Assembly (NCBI GenBank): GCA_963920575.1
Contig: OY986973.1
Span: 9,582,607-9,646,606, forward strand
Direction: 5' to 3'
DNA from: Narthecium ossifragum
Taxonomy: Eukaryota; Streptophyta; Magnoliopsida; Dioscoreales; Nartheciaceae
Length of the DNA stretch: 64,000 nucleotides
Under the pieces are notes generated by a model, which worked only from the letters and a program-made list of their open reading frames with translations, was not told where the DNA came from and searched no databases. Positions 1 to 10,388 of this stretch are shown in pieces; position 1 is the first letter of the stretch, and each line of letters opens with the position of its first letter. The position numbers were made by a program, and so were the translations under genes.

Positions 1-840
1 TCCATCATATCACTCAACTTATCCAATGCCCATGAGTAAGTGGCTTCCGTCTTGGAATGGAGATATGAGAAGGCTGCTGAGAATGTGAGACTCGTCGATA
101 TAGCTCCAACTATCTACAGCAGCGGAAGACAGCACTTGTTTGTTTTATAAGTGCAATCCATGACCAAGATCTCCAGAAAGACACGCAACATTTTCACAGA
201 TGTAGGGTGTTCCTAGAATATGCTCTGAACATAAGAGGTGGCTTCGTCTGTTGTATACTACTCAATGTAGTCATTATCATGCAGATGGGCCAAGAGGGAC
301 TGTATCTGCGATCTTTACGCTCTCTCGACTACTCTATACTTTTGCCGCACATTGTATATCTTTTTCATCGTCGACACATTCAGCTTGTTATGCGCATAGA
401 TAGTAGTCAGTATGTCTCTTGGCTTTATTAAACGCTCTAACATAGCGACCATCATAACCTCCTCTGAGAATGATAGTCTCCCGGCGTATGAGCGGCCCTA
501 GAGATGTTTTGCATGTAGGTGATTGTGCACCCCACACTCCACCATCACCATCCACTCATCAGCAGATAAAAGCTTCACCCCCTTCAACCTGAATAGACAC
601 CCACATTTCTTTGTGCCAGATTCAACACTATTTCTTTCTACACCCTTACTAGTCAACTTATTCGGCTTCTTCTCCATGTACTTTCCCGAGTTCCTATACC
701 CGCCACTTCTCTCACATGCAAGGGTAAGCCTTGATTTTCTACTCGGTCCCGCTGCCTCAGAGAGTTTGATCACTACTATAAGCCCTTATTGCCTCTCAAT
801 TTCTTGAACCCAATGGATAAGAGTTTCCCAGCTGGAAAAG
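1..840 (-). pseudogene. Broken FAR1/MULE-type transposase fragment, cut by window edge
   Basis: Read on the - strand this is the N-terminal half of a FAR1-like MULE transposase. It starts with a zinc-finger-like part (CERSGGYR near 710, TKKCGCLFRLKG near 600, VECGVHNH near 510). The linker found in this family follows (LERLIKPRDILTTIYAHNKLN around 400-440, then NVRQKYRVVERA). After that comes the beginning of the catalytic domain, with VMDCTYKTNK around 145-170 and YSWALDKLSDMM at the window edge. At least four in-frame stops interrupt it, including one inside the catalytic block, so it cannot make a full transposase. The C-terminal half lies outside the window. No terminal inverted repeat is visible here. 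Family is sure; the exact 5' limit is not. Confidence 0.75.
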
Positions 841-1094
841 ATCTGCACTTGTAGCAATCCATGGTTAGTGTGCATATAAATGTATGTAATTTATAACTAA
901 TAACGCAATAGTCTAAATTGATCATTTTCAATACATATCGTAGGAGTCGTAAAGGCCTCTGAAAAGTTCTGAATAACAACACTTCCCACACCGCTATCCG
1001 CATTATAAATATATGCCTGGATTGTTAACCAGTAATGACAATGAACTAATAAAAAATAACATATTGTCCTAAACTCTAAAATAGCATGCTTGAA

Positions 1095-1265
1095 TAATGT
1101 TCGGAACCAAGAGAACGAACAAAATGCAACTGATCGGTAACAAAACACTCGATCAAAAATGTCATGTTCGGTTGCACAGAATCGAATTTAAAGATAATGT
1201 TCGGTTTACAGTGGCCGATCATTATTCGGTTTACAACAACCGATCAGAAGGATTTAGTTCGGCTT
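1095..1265. repeat. Short minisatellite with TTCGGTT / CCGATCA units
   Basis: About three imperfect units of roughly 30 bp contain GTTCGG, TTTACAG or TTTACAA, and GGCCGATCA or ACCGATCAG. Plus-strand frames across it show no recognisable protein. Function unknown. Confidence 0.4.
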
Positions 1266-3338
1266 TCAATGATCATTCATTGAGAAAATGAATAGTTACA
1301 TGGAGCCGGACATATGCGAAGTATTCTCCACCTAACCAATCTGGACACAACACGAAACACTATTTTTTGTTCAAGAAAAGATGGAATAAAGGGGACTAAT
1401 ACCTTTTTAGACAGACTTTCTTCCTCATCTTCTCCTCTTTAGTCCCATGACATCTTCTTCAAGCCTGTTTAGACAATTCCTATAAAGGGTATTTCATATA
1501 TTAATGTGAAATTTTAGTGGGATATACTTAGTAGAAAACTAGGTGTATTTAGAACTATCATTTAAGATAATAGTTGAAAAGGTATTTGACATGTCATGTT
1601 ACTACTGTGGTAGAAAATTATGCCCATATAGATTATTATTCGAATATAGTTTAGTTTCAATTTTCATGCACTATAAAATATTAATATTTTTTACTCCAGG
1701 AAATCACGTATATGTGTTTTTTATGGTGCAATCGTGATCAAATCAAAGCACCTTATAAACTATTATATTTCTGATGTATTTTGGGTGTGGTCCCGGGACA
1801 GGATGGTCCCATATTACTCCATAAACGGATTTATTCTGAAAAAACGTGTTTGAGCAGCTCAAACACGCGCGCGCGCGCAACGCTAAATTCAACCATTGGT
1901 CAATAGGTTTTATGTCAGCCGAATCGCATCCACACTCGTTCCCATATAATCTGCGTGGATAAATTAATGCTTCAATACATTCACAATTGGCATCATCCAC
2001 AAAAATCACATCCATCCACTGTCAGCTCTTCTAACATAGGTAAGGTGTCTTTTATTTTACATTTTCTCATTAAATTAGTAGTCCTGAAAATTTAACTCCA
2101 AAACTTACACTTAACATACATGAGAACAATCAACGGAGTCGATCCATCAAACTCGTCCTATGTACGCGTTATATGAAACTATTTTTCAGATTCCATGTCT
2201 TGCCGTCTTTCTGGTTCTTAATAAATAGCTACACTCCCATCTAGCTGCTGTGATCTCATCATTATAAGAAAAAGAAATGTTTAGGTACATCGTTATAAAA
2301 ATCATCTGATGTCATATTATTATATATTGTTACTACTTGTGCCCACTGTCACCTGGCAGGGTAACCACCAACCCCACCCCAATAACCACCTAATAACTCC
2401 CTCCCACTAAACTCCTCTCAACCTAGAATTATCATGCCACATAGACTCCACCTAGAACATTCTCCCGCCACATAGGATAACGAAAGTTTCACTTATAACC
2501 ATAGCCTTATATGAGGATGATAAGACATTGAGGATAATATCACGGTTAAAAGTAGATGTCTTGTATGTAAAACATTTGCCTCATCTAACCTAGTTTATTA
2601 GGCGGCGACCCATAGAGTTTTTTTTTAATTTATTATGAAAAAAATTCTGAATATAATTTATAAAACTTTACCATTTAGTTGAGATTTATATCATATCTTA
2701 CTCTTAACCCATATTTGGTGCCCCTTATTCCCATACTTATCCCCAAACATTTTTTTCCCCTATCCCAAGTAATTATTATTCATTTATCCTCATTCCACTT
2801 ATTATTATCACTCTATTTTTTCTTATTTCAAGTAATCATTACTATTTTATTTCTACTTTTTCACACCTCTTATTTCAGATTTGTTAACTCCAAAATCTCC
2901 TGACTCAGAATAACTTATTCTCATACCAAACGAATATAACATCCTAATTGAAGAGTTTGTCAAATAGCCCACTGAGTTTTTATAAAGGAAATTTTTGGCC
3001 ATTTGGAGGAGAAAGTTCTAGTGTTCTACAAGAGTTTCGTATACTTGGTTTTAAACTAGCTGTTGAGTGAACTAACCAAGTGATGGAATCCTTTATTTGC
3101 ATAAGGGATAAAACATGAATATTCCTGTTGAATCTAAGGATCTTCGTGTGGATATCCTTTGGAAGACCACTAATCATGTAAATACTCGCATAATCACAAA
3201 TTATGCAAATACACCCTTGAAAACCCATCTTGCACATGTGCCCCTAACCTTTAGTAGCAATCTCGGGAAACTTGAATACTGATGTTAATATAAGATAATG
3301 AAATTATATTTTCATTATTGTGTCAGCTCTGACTCACT
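1266..3338. other. Intergenic, no gene recognised
   Basis: AT-rich sequence with short open frames only. It holds a short CG dinucleotide run near 1867-1878, directly preceded by a hairpin (GTGTTTGAG, spacer, CTCAAACAC, about 1848-1868). Around 2700-2935 there is a degenerate MITE-like stretch whose ends look like ATTTGG...CCAAACG, too worn to delimit. The 90-residue minus-strand frame at 1743-2015 matches nothing I recognise. Confidence 0.4.
3195..3315. repeat. Dispersed repeat, copy 1 (partner at 8555-8675)
   Basis: Both copies share ATTATGCAAATACACCC, then GAAAACCCATC, CACA-GTGCC and a closing GATAATGAAATTATA. This is a diverged repeat family, probably the edge of a decayed transposon. 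It has no coding content. Confidence 0.6.
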
Positions 3339-3341
3339 GAG

Positions 3342-3748
3342 GCTCCGTTTGGGCGTGCGTTGTGTTTTTTATGACCGTTGTGAGGTGTGGTGTGTTTGTA
3401 AACTGTGGTGAGGTGCGGTGCAGTAACGGCTTAAAATCTGTTTGGTATGACAAGTTAATAACAGTGGTAGAAAAGTGTGTTTATGTAATTTGTTGTTTGG
3501 GTATGCGTTTATTTTTAAATGTACAGTGTAAAATATTAGTAGTTTGTTATTTTGTTTCTGTGTTTGTTACGCCGCAGTCAAAGTGTGGCCAAATGGAAGC
3601 ACCTATAAACTGCTTCGTCTCTGACGCAGTTTTGACGTGGTCCCCACCAGTCTGCTATTATTCCCAAACGGGATTTTTGTGAACGCGGCTGCGTTCGGTC
3701 CAAAAAAAAGTGTGTTTGGACAGCATGAACGCACGTCCAAACGGACCC
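3342..3748. mobile_element. 407-bp MITE with TIRs and TGA target duplication (PIF/Harbinger-like)
   Basis: The left end begins GGCTCCGTTTGGGCGTGCGTT. The right end, reverse-complemented, begins GGGTCCGTTTGGACGTGCGTT, so 19 of 21 bases match. The trinucleotide TGA flanks both ends (3339-3341 and 3749-3751). A 3-bp duplication and a G-rich TIR with TTTGG fit the PIF/Harbinger group, although the usual target is TWA. No transposase is inside, so it is non-autonomous. Superfamily is an inference; the element boundaries are seen directly. Confidence 0.75.
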
Positions 3749-4019
3749 TGAATTGGTTAGATCGAATTGAGCTATTTTCATGTGCCCCCAAGTGAAAACT
3801 AGGTCGGATCTACTTGATTCATGTATATATTTCTCGATAAACACGACTACCAATCGGCTCTTTAGACCATAGCCCCACATCTAGCCCCCTCCTTGTCTCT
3901 GAGCCTTATATATCTTGTTAAAAATCCCGTCTTCACTACTTTCAAATGAATAACCCCAAATCACCTCAAAAAGACAATAATACCCTTATTTTATTTTATT
4001 TTTATTCCAGCCTTTTCTC
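3749..4019 (+). other. Spacer with a TATA-like site before a GC island
   Basis: CTTATATATC at about 3903 is followed by an AT-rich stretch and then a pyrimidine-rich CT tract. This looks like a promoter and 5' leader, but no gene can be attached to it. Confidence 0.3.
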
Positions 4020-4930
4020 TCTCCTCTCTCTCTTCTCTCCTCCGACAAGAGAACCCTCACCTTCTCCGCCGGCCACCCACTCCGGCGACCACCCCTTTCC
4101 TGGCGATCTCCTCTGCGGCAACCCTCCCGACCTCGGATCCGAGCACCGTGACCCCGCCTCTCCTTCCCCGTGCGTACTTCCGACGAGATCCAACGCCCAA
4201 CGTCATCCCTTCCTTGCCCGTGTTCGTCTTCTCTGTCTTCTCCGGCGAGATCCAACACCAGGATCTGCCCGAGATCCATCACCCTCCCAGATCCGCCCTC
4301 CTCACAAAGCCTCCACATTCGTCCAGTGAGGCCGCGACCACCCGCGACAACTCCTCCCTGTTCCGTCGCCAGCACGGCCACCCGACAGCTCCTCTCCACC
4401 CGACGACGCCGTCGATGCCTCCCATCCCCGAGCCCCAGCTTCCAACGGAACCCAACGCTGCCCGACGAGGCCTCGACACTGCTCGTCCTTCTCGGCCTCC
4501 GTCCACGTCGAGAGCCCATTCGAGCCCTCTTAGATCCGGCACCAACTCATCGGAATCCGCCACCCTGCCGACTCTACAACTCCACCAAAGTCCCGGATCC
4601 AGCCATCTCGCCGCCCCACAACCCTTCCCCCGTTGTTCCCAGGCAAGATCCGCTGGCTACCACCGCCACCCACCCCTCGCGGTCATCCTCCTCGTCGAGC
4701 ACCATCAGCCTCACCAGGTTCAACTGAGCCAAGTGGTTTGAAACGGTTCAGCCAGTCAAGCAATCTGGTGTTCCCATTGCTTCCCGGCCCGTCCTCCACC
4801 ATACCCCGATGCCATCCACTGTCACACTGCCCCACCCTTGCTCGTGGTCGTCGTCAAGACGAGTAGCTCTCCCTGAGCTGGTTGGGTCTGAGTTGATTCC
4901 ACCAGGACAAGCAGTCTGGTCCAATCATAT
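4020..4930 (+). other. GC island with proline/serine-rich open frames, no recognised gene
   Basis: A CT-rich leader is followed by about 750 bp of GC-rich DNA with three overlapping + strand frames (3946-4329, 4148-4741, 4170-4727). All give low-complexity Pro/Ser/Arg/His peptides without a domain. Several frames open at once on both strands is what base composition alone gives. A start region of an undescribed retroelement or gene is possible, as is captured sequence inside a decayed DNA transposon. I do not call a protein here. Confidence 0.35.
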
Positions 4931-4974
4931 CGAATCTAATCCATACCAACTTGATCCAGTCCCAATCCAAATTA

Positions 4975-5845
4975 TATCAACAAAGATGAAAATAAATCAT
5001 AAAGATAAAAATATATCAGAAAGATGAAAATGAACATAAAGATGAAAATAGATCACAAAGATGAAAATTGATCAACGAAGATAAAAATAGATGAGTAAGA
5101 TGAAAATAGATCAACAAAAATGAAAATAGATCAGAAAGATTAAAATAGATCAGAGAGATGAAAATGATTAAAAATATCAAAAATGCATTTTTTTCCTTCC
5201 ATCATTTTCATCTTTTCAACTTCATTTTTTATCTTTTAAACTTTATTCGTATCTTTTTAACTCCATTTTAATATTTTTAAATGCATTTTAGGCTTTTTAA
5301 TGTATTTTCATCTTTCTAAATTCAATTTCATCTTTTCAAATGCATTTTTATTTTTCCTGCATGTTCATCTTTTCAATGTCATTTTTATCTTTTGAACTTT
5401 ATTTTTATCTTTTTAAATTCATTTTCATCTTTTTAAATTCATTTTCATCTTTTCAAATGTATTTTTATTTTTCCTGCATGTTCAACTTTTCAATTTCATT
5501 TTTATCTTTTGAACTTTATTTTTATCTTTTTAAATTTATTTTCATCTTTTTAAATTAATTTTCATCTTTTTAAATTCATTTCATCTTTCTAAATGCATTT
5601 TTATCTTTTTAAATTTATTTTCATCTTTTTAAATTAATTTTCATATTTCTTAATGCATTTTGATCTTTTTAAATTCATTTTGATCTTTTGAACTTTATTT
5701 TTATCTTTTTAAATTCATTTTCATCATTTTAAATTCATTTTTTATATTTTAAATTCATTTTCATCTTTTAAAATGTATTTTATATTTTTAAATTCATTTT
5801 CATCTTTTTAAATTCATTTTCATCTTTTAAATTCATTTTCATCTA
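4975..5845. repeat. AT-rich minisatellite in two opposing blocks (foldback)
   Basis: From 4985 to about 5165 the + strand repeats AAGATGAAAATAGATCA-like units. From about 5195 to 5845 it repeats TTTTTAAATTCATTTTCATC-like units. The core GATGAAAAT of the first block is the complement of ATTTTCATC in the second. The two blocks could therefore pair, joined by only about 30 bp. Frames such as 5340-5558 are translations of the repeat, not genes. Confidence 0.8.
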
Positions 5846-6115
5846 ATTGGGTCGGCTCGCTGAGGTGAATCGCCTTTAATATTTTTCATTTTCCCATGTT
5901 TTCCATTAATTTTCTCTCTTCCTGAGACCGGCTCCCCATCGTATCACTTCGGAGCAATGAGCCGAGTCAATATCTCATATTTACGAATTCACTTCTCATA
6001 TTTTATTTCCATATTTTTTTCTCACTTTTTTCTAAATTTTTCCAGTTTTTTTCTAATTTTTTTGGATTTTTTTCTAATATTCCTGATTTTCCCATTGATT
6101 TCTCTCTCTTCCTCG
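5846..6115. other. Spacer with TTTTTCT-rich tract
   Basis: Thymine-rich sequence between the minisatellite and a second GC island. Two similar phrases flank it, TCGGCTCGCTGAGGTGAATCG and GACCGGCTCCCCATCGTATC. No gene seen. Confidence 0.3.
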
Positions 6116-6610
6116 GCTGGTTCGGTTCGGCTCACCCGTAAGCTGGGACTTCATCGACCCCGAGCCGCTCTCCCGCTACCGAACCACCCTAAAATCACCC
6201 AAAAACTACTCCTATCATCTCCCCCACTTCATTTTGGACCTCAACCACCTCTATTGCCCTCTTCTCCGACGCCGACATCAACCCACCGCCGACCACCTTC
6301 CGTCACCGCCACTCCGACCACACCAACGCCTCCAAATCACCTCTAAACTCACCTAAATCTTCTCCTCTACCCACTTCCGACCTTCTCTACCCTAACAGAT
6401 GTCTCCTTCGGTGCCGACCAACCCCACCCAAAACCACCACGCTGCCGCCTCTAGATCCGGCCAACTCGGAGCCCTATTCCACAATCGGACCCGGTGGATC
6501 AACTCCTGAGACCTCCAGGAACGCAAATGCACTGGTCCCACGCTCCGAAGAGCCCTCCTCGCCGGCGATTAAGCTCCGGTGAACCTCAGCTGCCGGATTA
6601 CAAGGGTATT
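6116..6610 (+). other. Second GC island, no recognised gene
   Basis: Pyrimidine-rich GC DNA similar in style to 4020-4930, with only short Pro/Thr-rich frames. It ends near GGATTACAAGGGTATTTTTGTCACC, followed by AT-rich spacer to about 6950. Possibly the opposite inner flank of the same decayed element as the first island. Confidence 0.3.
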
Positions 6611-6949
6611 TTTGTCACCTATTGTTAACAACTAACTAAAATACTTAATTGATGGGGTTATTACCTTAAAAAAATTAGTAATGGGGGTTTTTAGCAATAT
6701 ATTTCATTGAACTGGTGTTTTTATCAATTACCCTTTTAAATTATACAAATCTAAACCCCATTAAATTGACTCTGAAGTCATTTGAAATTAAAACGGCGCA
6801 TTTTCTTTCTCAAAAACTTTCTTTATTAACTATTTGATTAGAATATTCATGTAATTTTTTTCATTGAGGGGATATATATAAAAAGATCCCTAAAATATAA
6901 GGGACTTTTATATGCAATTATCACTGGCTTGGATCCTGTTCACATCTCT

Positions 6950-7490
6950 AACTTTTTAAATTCCTCTGATCCATGGTTTTGCTTCAGTTAAATAACCCAA
7001 GGCTATCTTACGGAAGAGCAATGAACGGATCACTGTTATACGATCAGATGCTTCATGGTTTGTTGGACGCGTAGTGGTCGGACTGGTGGCTTTTGCCAGA
7101 GAGAAAATAAGGTGGGCTATAAGAGAGAAAACTTGTGCCAATTCGGTACCTCATGCAGAATTGAAAGCCATTTTGCTTGCCTTACAATATGCAAAGGTGG
7201 ATGGTTTGTATAGCTTTGTCGTCGAGTTAGACTCACGGCATGCTATTGATGTCCTTAACAGAAGACGGGTTTGGACGCCAGGTATAGAGGAAACTGTGCA
7301 CGAGATTGGATTTCATACGTCCATTTTGGGATCTGTTTTGTTTACTCATATCCCACGGGGTGAAAATATAATAGCTGATGGTATAGCTCGGTGATGTCAT
7401 TCCTCCGGGGTTCCTATTGTTTGGGAGCCGAAGGACGACCAATCGGCGCTGGATAAGTTTTTGTAATTCTAGCCTACGGGCTCAACTCAT
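6950..7490 (+). mobile_element. 5'-truncated LINE-like fragment with RNase H domain and A-tail
   Basis: An open frame from about 7017 to the stop at 7392 encodes an RNase H-fold domain of the type at the end of plant L1-type LINEs. The four acidic residues are in place: Asp in RSDASW (codon 7047-7049), Glu in HAELKA (7158-7160), Asp in VELDS (7230-7232), and Asp in ENIIADGIAR (7377-7379). Less than 100 bp after the stop is a run of A residues (7481-7488), as in a LINE 3' end. Reverse transcriptase and endonuclease parts are missing. Plant genomes also carry stand-alone RNase H-like genes, so LINE origin is inferred from the A-tail. No target duplication was found. Confidence 0.6.
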
Positions 7491-8179
7491 AAAAAAAACC
7501 CTTTATTATAATGGTACTAGGTGGGGCCTTATGTCACATGACAAGCTAATCACTCATTAATCAACCTTATAAGGAGCAATAACGGTTAACCTGCATTAAT
7601 TCAAATCCCCTAAGTTTCTTTATATATATTCTCTAAGTTTGCTTTATATAAACCTGCATTAATTCATATCAACCTAAGTTCTATTAATATTATCTTATGC
7701 AATATGCAAAGACTTATATTTATTTTATTTTTATTTTTATATAATATACCCTAAGTTAGACTTATAATATTTTATATTTTATTGGCTATGTTTTATGGTG
7801 GCAGTGAACAAAAAGCTATGACCAACCTTCGAACCCTGAACCACCTACGAGTCAACACAGCCGTCTAACCAGACAAACTACAGGGAGTTTGTTAAAATTT
7901 TATATTAATAATAACTAAAAGCTGTGCCAGGGGTACAGGTGAGTACTAGTTAAATATATATGGGGAGACATGGAGAATGAATAATTAGATTATTATATTA
8001 GATTGATGTATTTATAATAACTATGATTATAACCCATTAATTAACCACTTTATGTATGTATAATAACTTAAACCGATTAATTAACCATATTATATCGGTG
8101 AATCAGATCAAACCTTATAAGAGGAGGAGGAATGGATAATCGCAACCCTTCCTTATAAGGTTGATGACAAAAAACTCCT

Positions 8180-8370
8180 CCTTTTGTTATTTCTGAAATT
8201 AGAGGGTTCTTTCCAACAAGATTAAAGCTATGCTATTTGATTTCAAATTAAAGACAGCAACATTCTACCTATTAAAAGCCTGTCTACTATACAAACTCTA
8301 TATCTGGAGTAGTGTAAATGGAAATTGACAGCCATAGAATCGTTTTTTTAGGACAAATCACAGCCATTGG
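8180..8370 (+). repeat. Duplicated CAT1-upstream segment, uninterrupted copy
   Basis: Shares TTTTGTTATTTC-GAAATTAGA-GGTTCTTTC with 9187-9220, CTACCTATTA with TTACCTATTA near 9273, and TTAGGACAAATCACAGCC with TTAGGACATATCACGGCC at about 10255. It lacks the 891-bp element present in the second copy, so it serves as a related empty site. Confidence 0.65.
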
Positions 8371-8554
8371 TCAGGTCAAATATATTATTTTTAATTCTTT
8401 AATTGAGAATTATATTATGTATATTTGATCCCGTGATCTATTTGGAGATTCTAAATAGGCCTTTATTATTGTAATAGAGATTTATACTATACCTTGCTTT
8501 GTCAAACATAACAACGTAAGCAGAGGGATCAGGCAGCAGTTGAGTTTATAAAAG

Positions 8555-8675
8555 AAATTATGCAAATACACCCTCGAAAACCCATCATTCACAGGTGCCG
8601 TGATCACCGGTAACAATCCCAAGATATCTCAATATTGACGCCACTAGAGATAATGAAATTATACATTCTTTTTTT
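8555..8675. repeat. Dispersed repeat, copy 2
   Basis: Partner of 3195-3315: ATTATGCAAATACACCC, then GAAAACCCATC, and GATAATGAAATTATA at the end. Roughly three quarters identical by eye. Confidence 0.6.
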
Positions 8676-9354
8676 GAACAGTTGAGCCTGTAGATCAATC
8701 AAGCTCTAATTTTGTTCGTCCTAATTAGCATTAGCCATGCCTGTTACTTAACTAGATGGAAGTCGGTAGAAGTTCATTTTTTTTTTTGCTATTGTCAGGA
8801 TTTCAGGAATTATTTTATAATATCGAGAGATATGAGGGAGTAAATAAGTAATTAATCCTAAAAAATTTGAGAGTAATCCTAAAAATATTGAGGATTTCCA
8901 CTTGGATTTGTTACTCTTGTCATTCTCACTTCAAATAGCCCACTCCTCTGTTATAGACTTACTACGTGAGTTCCCGTGTCATCTGGTATGAATAACCACC
9001 AACCTCATACTTCTCTCTTTCGTAACCATCCGTTTACCACCATCCTCCACTACTATCTTTTATATGACTTTATCTCGATTATATGATATATTCAGATTAA
9101 CTTGAATCGGGCATTCTTATCCGTTTAACAGGGTGTATTAGATCTTATATAATTACATAATAGGTAGATGTTGCTAGGCTGCTCTCACTTTTGTTATTTC
9201 CGAAATTAGAAGGTTCTTTCAACAAAATTAGAGCTGTTCCATTTAATACGTTCGCTGCTAAAAAAAAGCTTACCTATTATAGAGAGATCCCTGGAGGAAA
9301 TTTTCTATTTCTGGCAGGGCTGAAATGAAAATTACTCACTTTAAAATCTTTTAA

Positions 9355-10245
9355 GGGTGCCTCACTTAAAAGATATCCGCACAACACTTTAGACTCTCCA
9401 CACCACAAAAAATATTTTTTGTAAAAATAAAATATAAAAACCCCACTATACCCCTCTCCCTCTCTCCCGATGCCTCACTCTCGGCGATCTCTCTCCCGGC
9501 TCCGGCAGCCTCTCTCTCCCGCGGGCTCTCTCCAGCAACCTCTCTCCGGCGGCCTCTCTCTCTCTCCTCCGGCCTCTCTCTCGCCGGCGCCCTCTCTCTC
9601 TCCCACGCCCTCTCTCTCTTTCTCTCCCCCGACCTCTCTCTCTCTCTCAAGGCCTCTCTCTCTCTCAAGGCCTCTCTCCCCCCGGCGGTGGCAGCGGCGG
9701 TGGCCTCTCTCCCGCGGTCTCTCTCTCCCGGCGGCCTCCCTCTCTCCCACGGTCTCTCTCTCCCGGCGGCCCCCCTCCCTCTCTCTCGCTTCTCTCTCTC
9801 CCGCGGCCCCCTCTCTCTCTCTCTCGCGCCGGCTGGCCTCCCTCCCTCCCTCTCGCGTTCTCTCTCTCCCGTGGCCGACCGCCCTCCCTCTCTCTCGCCT
9901 TCTCTCTCCCCCGCGCCCGCCGGGCTCCCTCTTCCCCCCTCTCTCTCCCATGGCCGGCCGGCCTCTCTCTTCCCTCTCTCTCTCTCTCTCGCCTTCTCTC
10001 TCTCCCGCGGCTGGCGACGGCTGCCATGGTGGAGAGGTGGTGGAAGGTCGGCAGTGGCTGCCGGCGTGAAGAGGTGGTGGAGGGGCCACCGCCGGGGTGG
10101 AGAGGTGGTAGAGGGCCGGCAGTGGCTGTCGGAGTGGTGGGGTGGGGGAGGTAGATGAAGAAGATAGTTTAGGATTTTTTTATTTTTACAAAAAATATTT
10201 TTTGTGGTGTGGAGAGTCTAAAGTGTTGTGCGGATAGCCGCCCTC
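9355..10245. mobile_element. 891-bp Mutator-like element (non-autonomous) with 9-bp target duplication
   Basis: Inverted ends share a stretch of more than 50 bp: TATCCGCACAACACTTTAGA on the left, continuing through TCTCCACACC and AAAAATATTTTTTGTAAAAA, with its complement at about 10183-10237. The 9-bp word ATCTTTTAA flanks the element (9346-9354 and 10246-10254). A 9-bp duplication and long TIRs are the marks of Mutator-like elements. The inside is a CT/GC-rich tract with CTCTCTC repeats and Pro/Leu/Ser/Arg low-complexity frames; no transposase. A Pack-MULE with captured DNA is possible, but I recognise no gene in it. It sits in the promoter of the CAT1-like gene. Confidence 0.85.
9440..10010. 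repeat. CT-rich low-complexity tract inside the MULE
   Basis: Interrupted CTCTCTC runs alternate with CCGGCGGCC-type GC blocks. All six frames are long here because the composition lacks stop codons. The two 200-residue frames on opposite strands are artefacts of this. Confidence 0.85.
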
Positions 10246-10312
10246 ATCTTTTAATTAGGACATATCACGGCCGTTATTAACCGCTGGGATCGCTTAATCA
10301 TGATACCTTGGT

Positions 10313-10318
10313 GTATAT
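10313..10318 (+). promoter_or_regulatory. Putative TATA box of the CAT1-like gene
   Basis: TATATA lies 71 bp before the start codon and 68 bp after the end of the MULE insertion. Transcription would start near 10345, giving a leader of about 40-45 nt. Inferred from position and sequence only. Confidence 0.5.
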
Positions 10319-10388
10319 AGGCCTACAAAACAACGAGCTATCCCTCATAACGTTTCCGAGCGGAAGAATCACACACAAAAGAGGAGAG

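Larger units (their letters stand above)
7491..9354. other. Intergenic AT-rich spacer with duplicated segments
   Basis: No gene recognised. It contains dispersed repeat copy 2 (8555-8675) and a segment at about 8180-8370 that is repeated at 9185-9354 plus 10246-10290 across the MULE insertion. Confidence 0.5.

Noticed and set aside
1743..2015. 90-residue minus-strand frame starting MDVIFVDDANCE
   Set aside because: No family recognised, overlaps a CG-repeat, no promoter or splice context.
4148..4741. Proline-rich 197-residue protein
   Set aside because: Three overlapping frames are open together; composition, not selection, explains it. Kept only as a GC island.
9470..10158. Long frames of about 200 residues on both strands (Leu/Ser/Arg/Pro and Arg/Glu rich)
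   Set aside because: They are translations of CT-rich low-complexity DNA inside the MULE; opposite strands are open equally and no domain is present.
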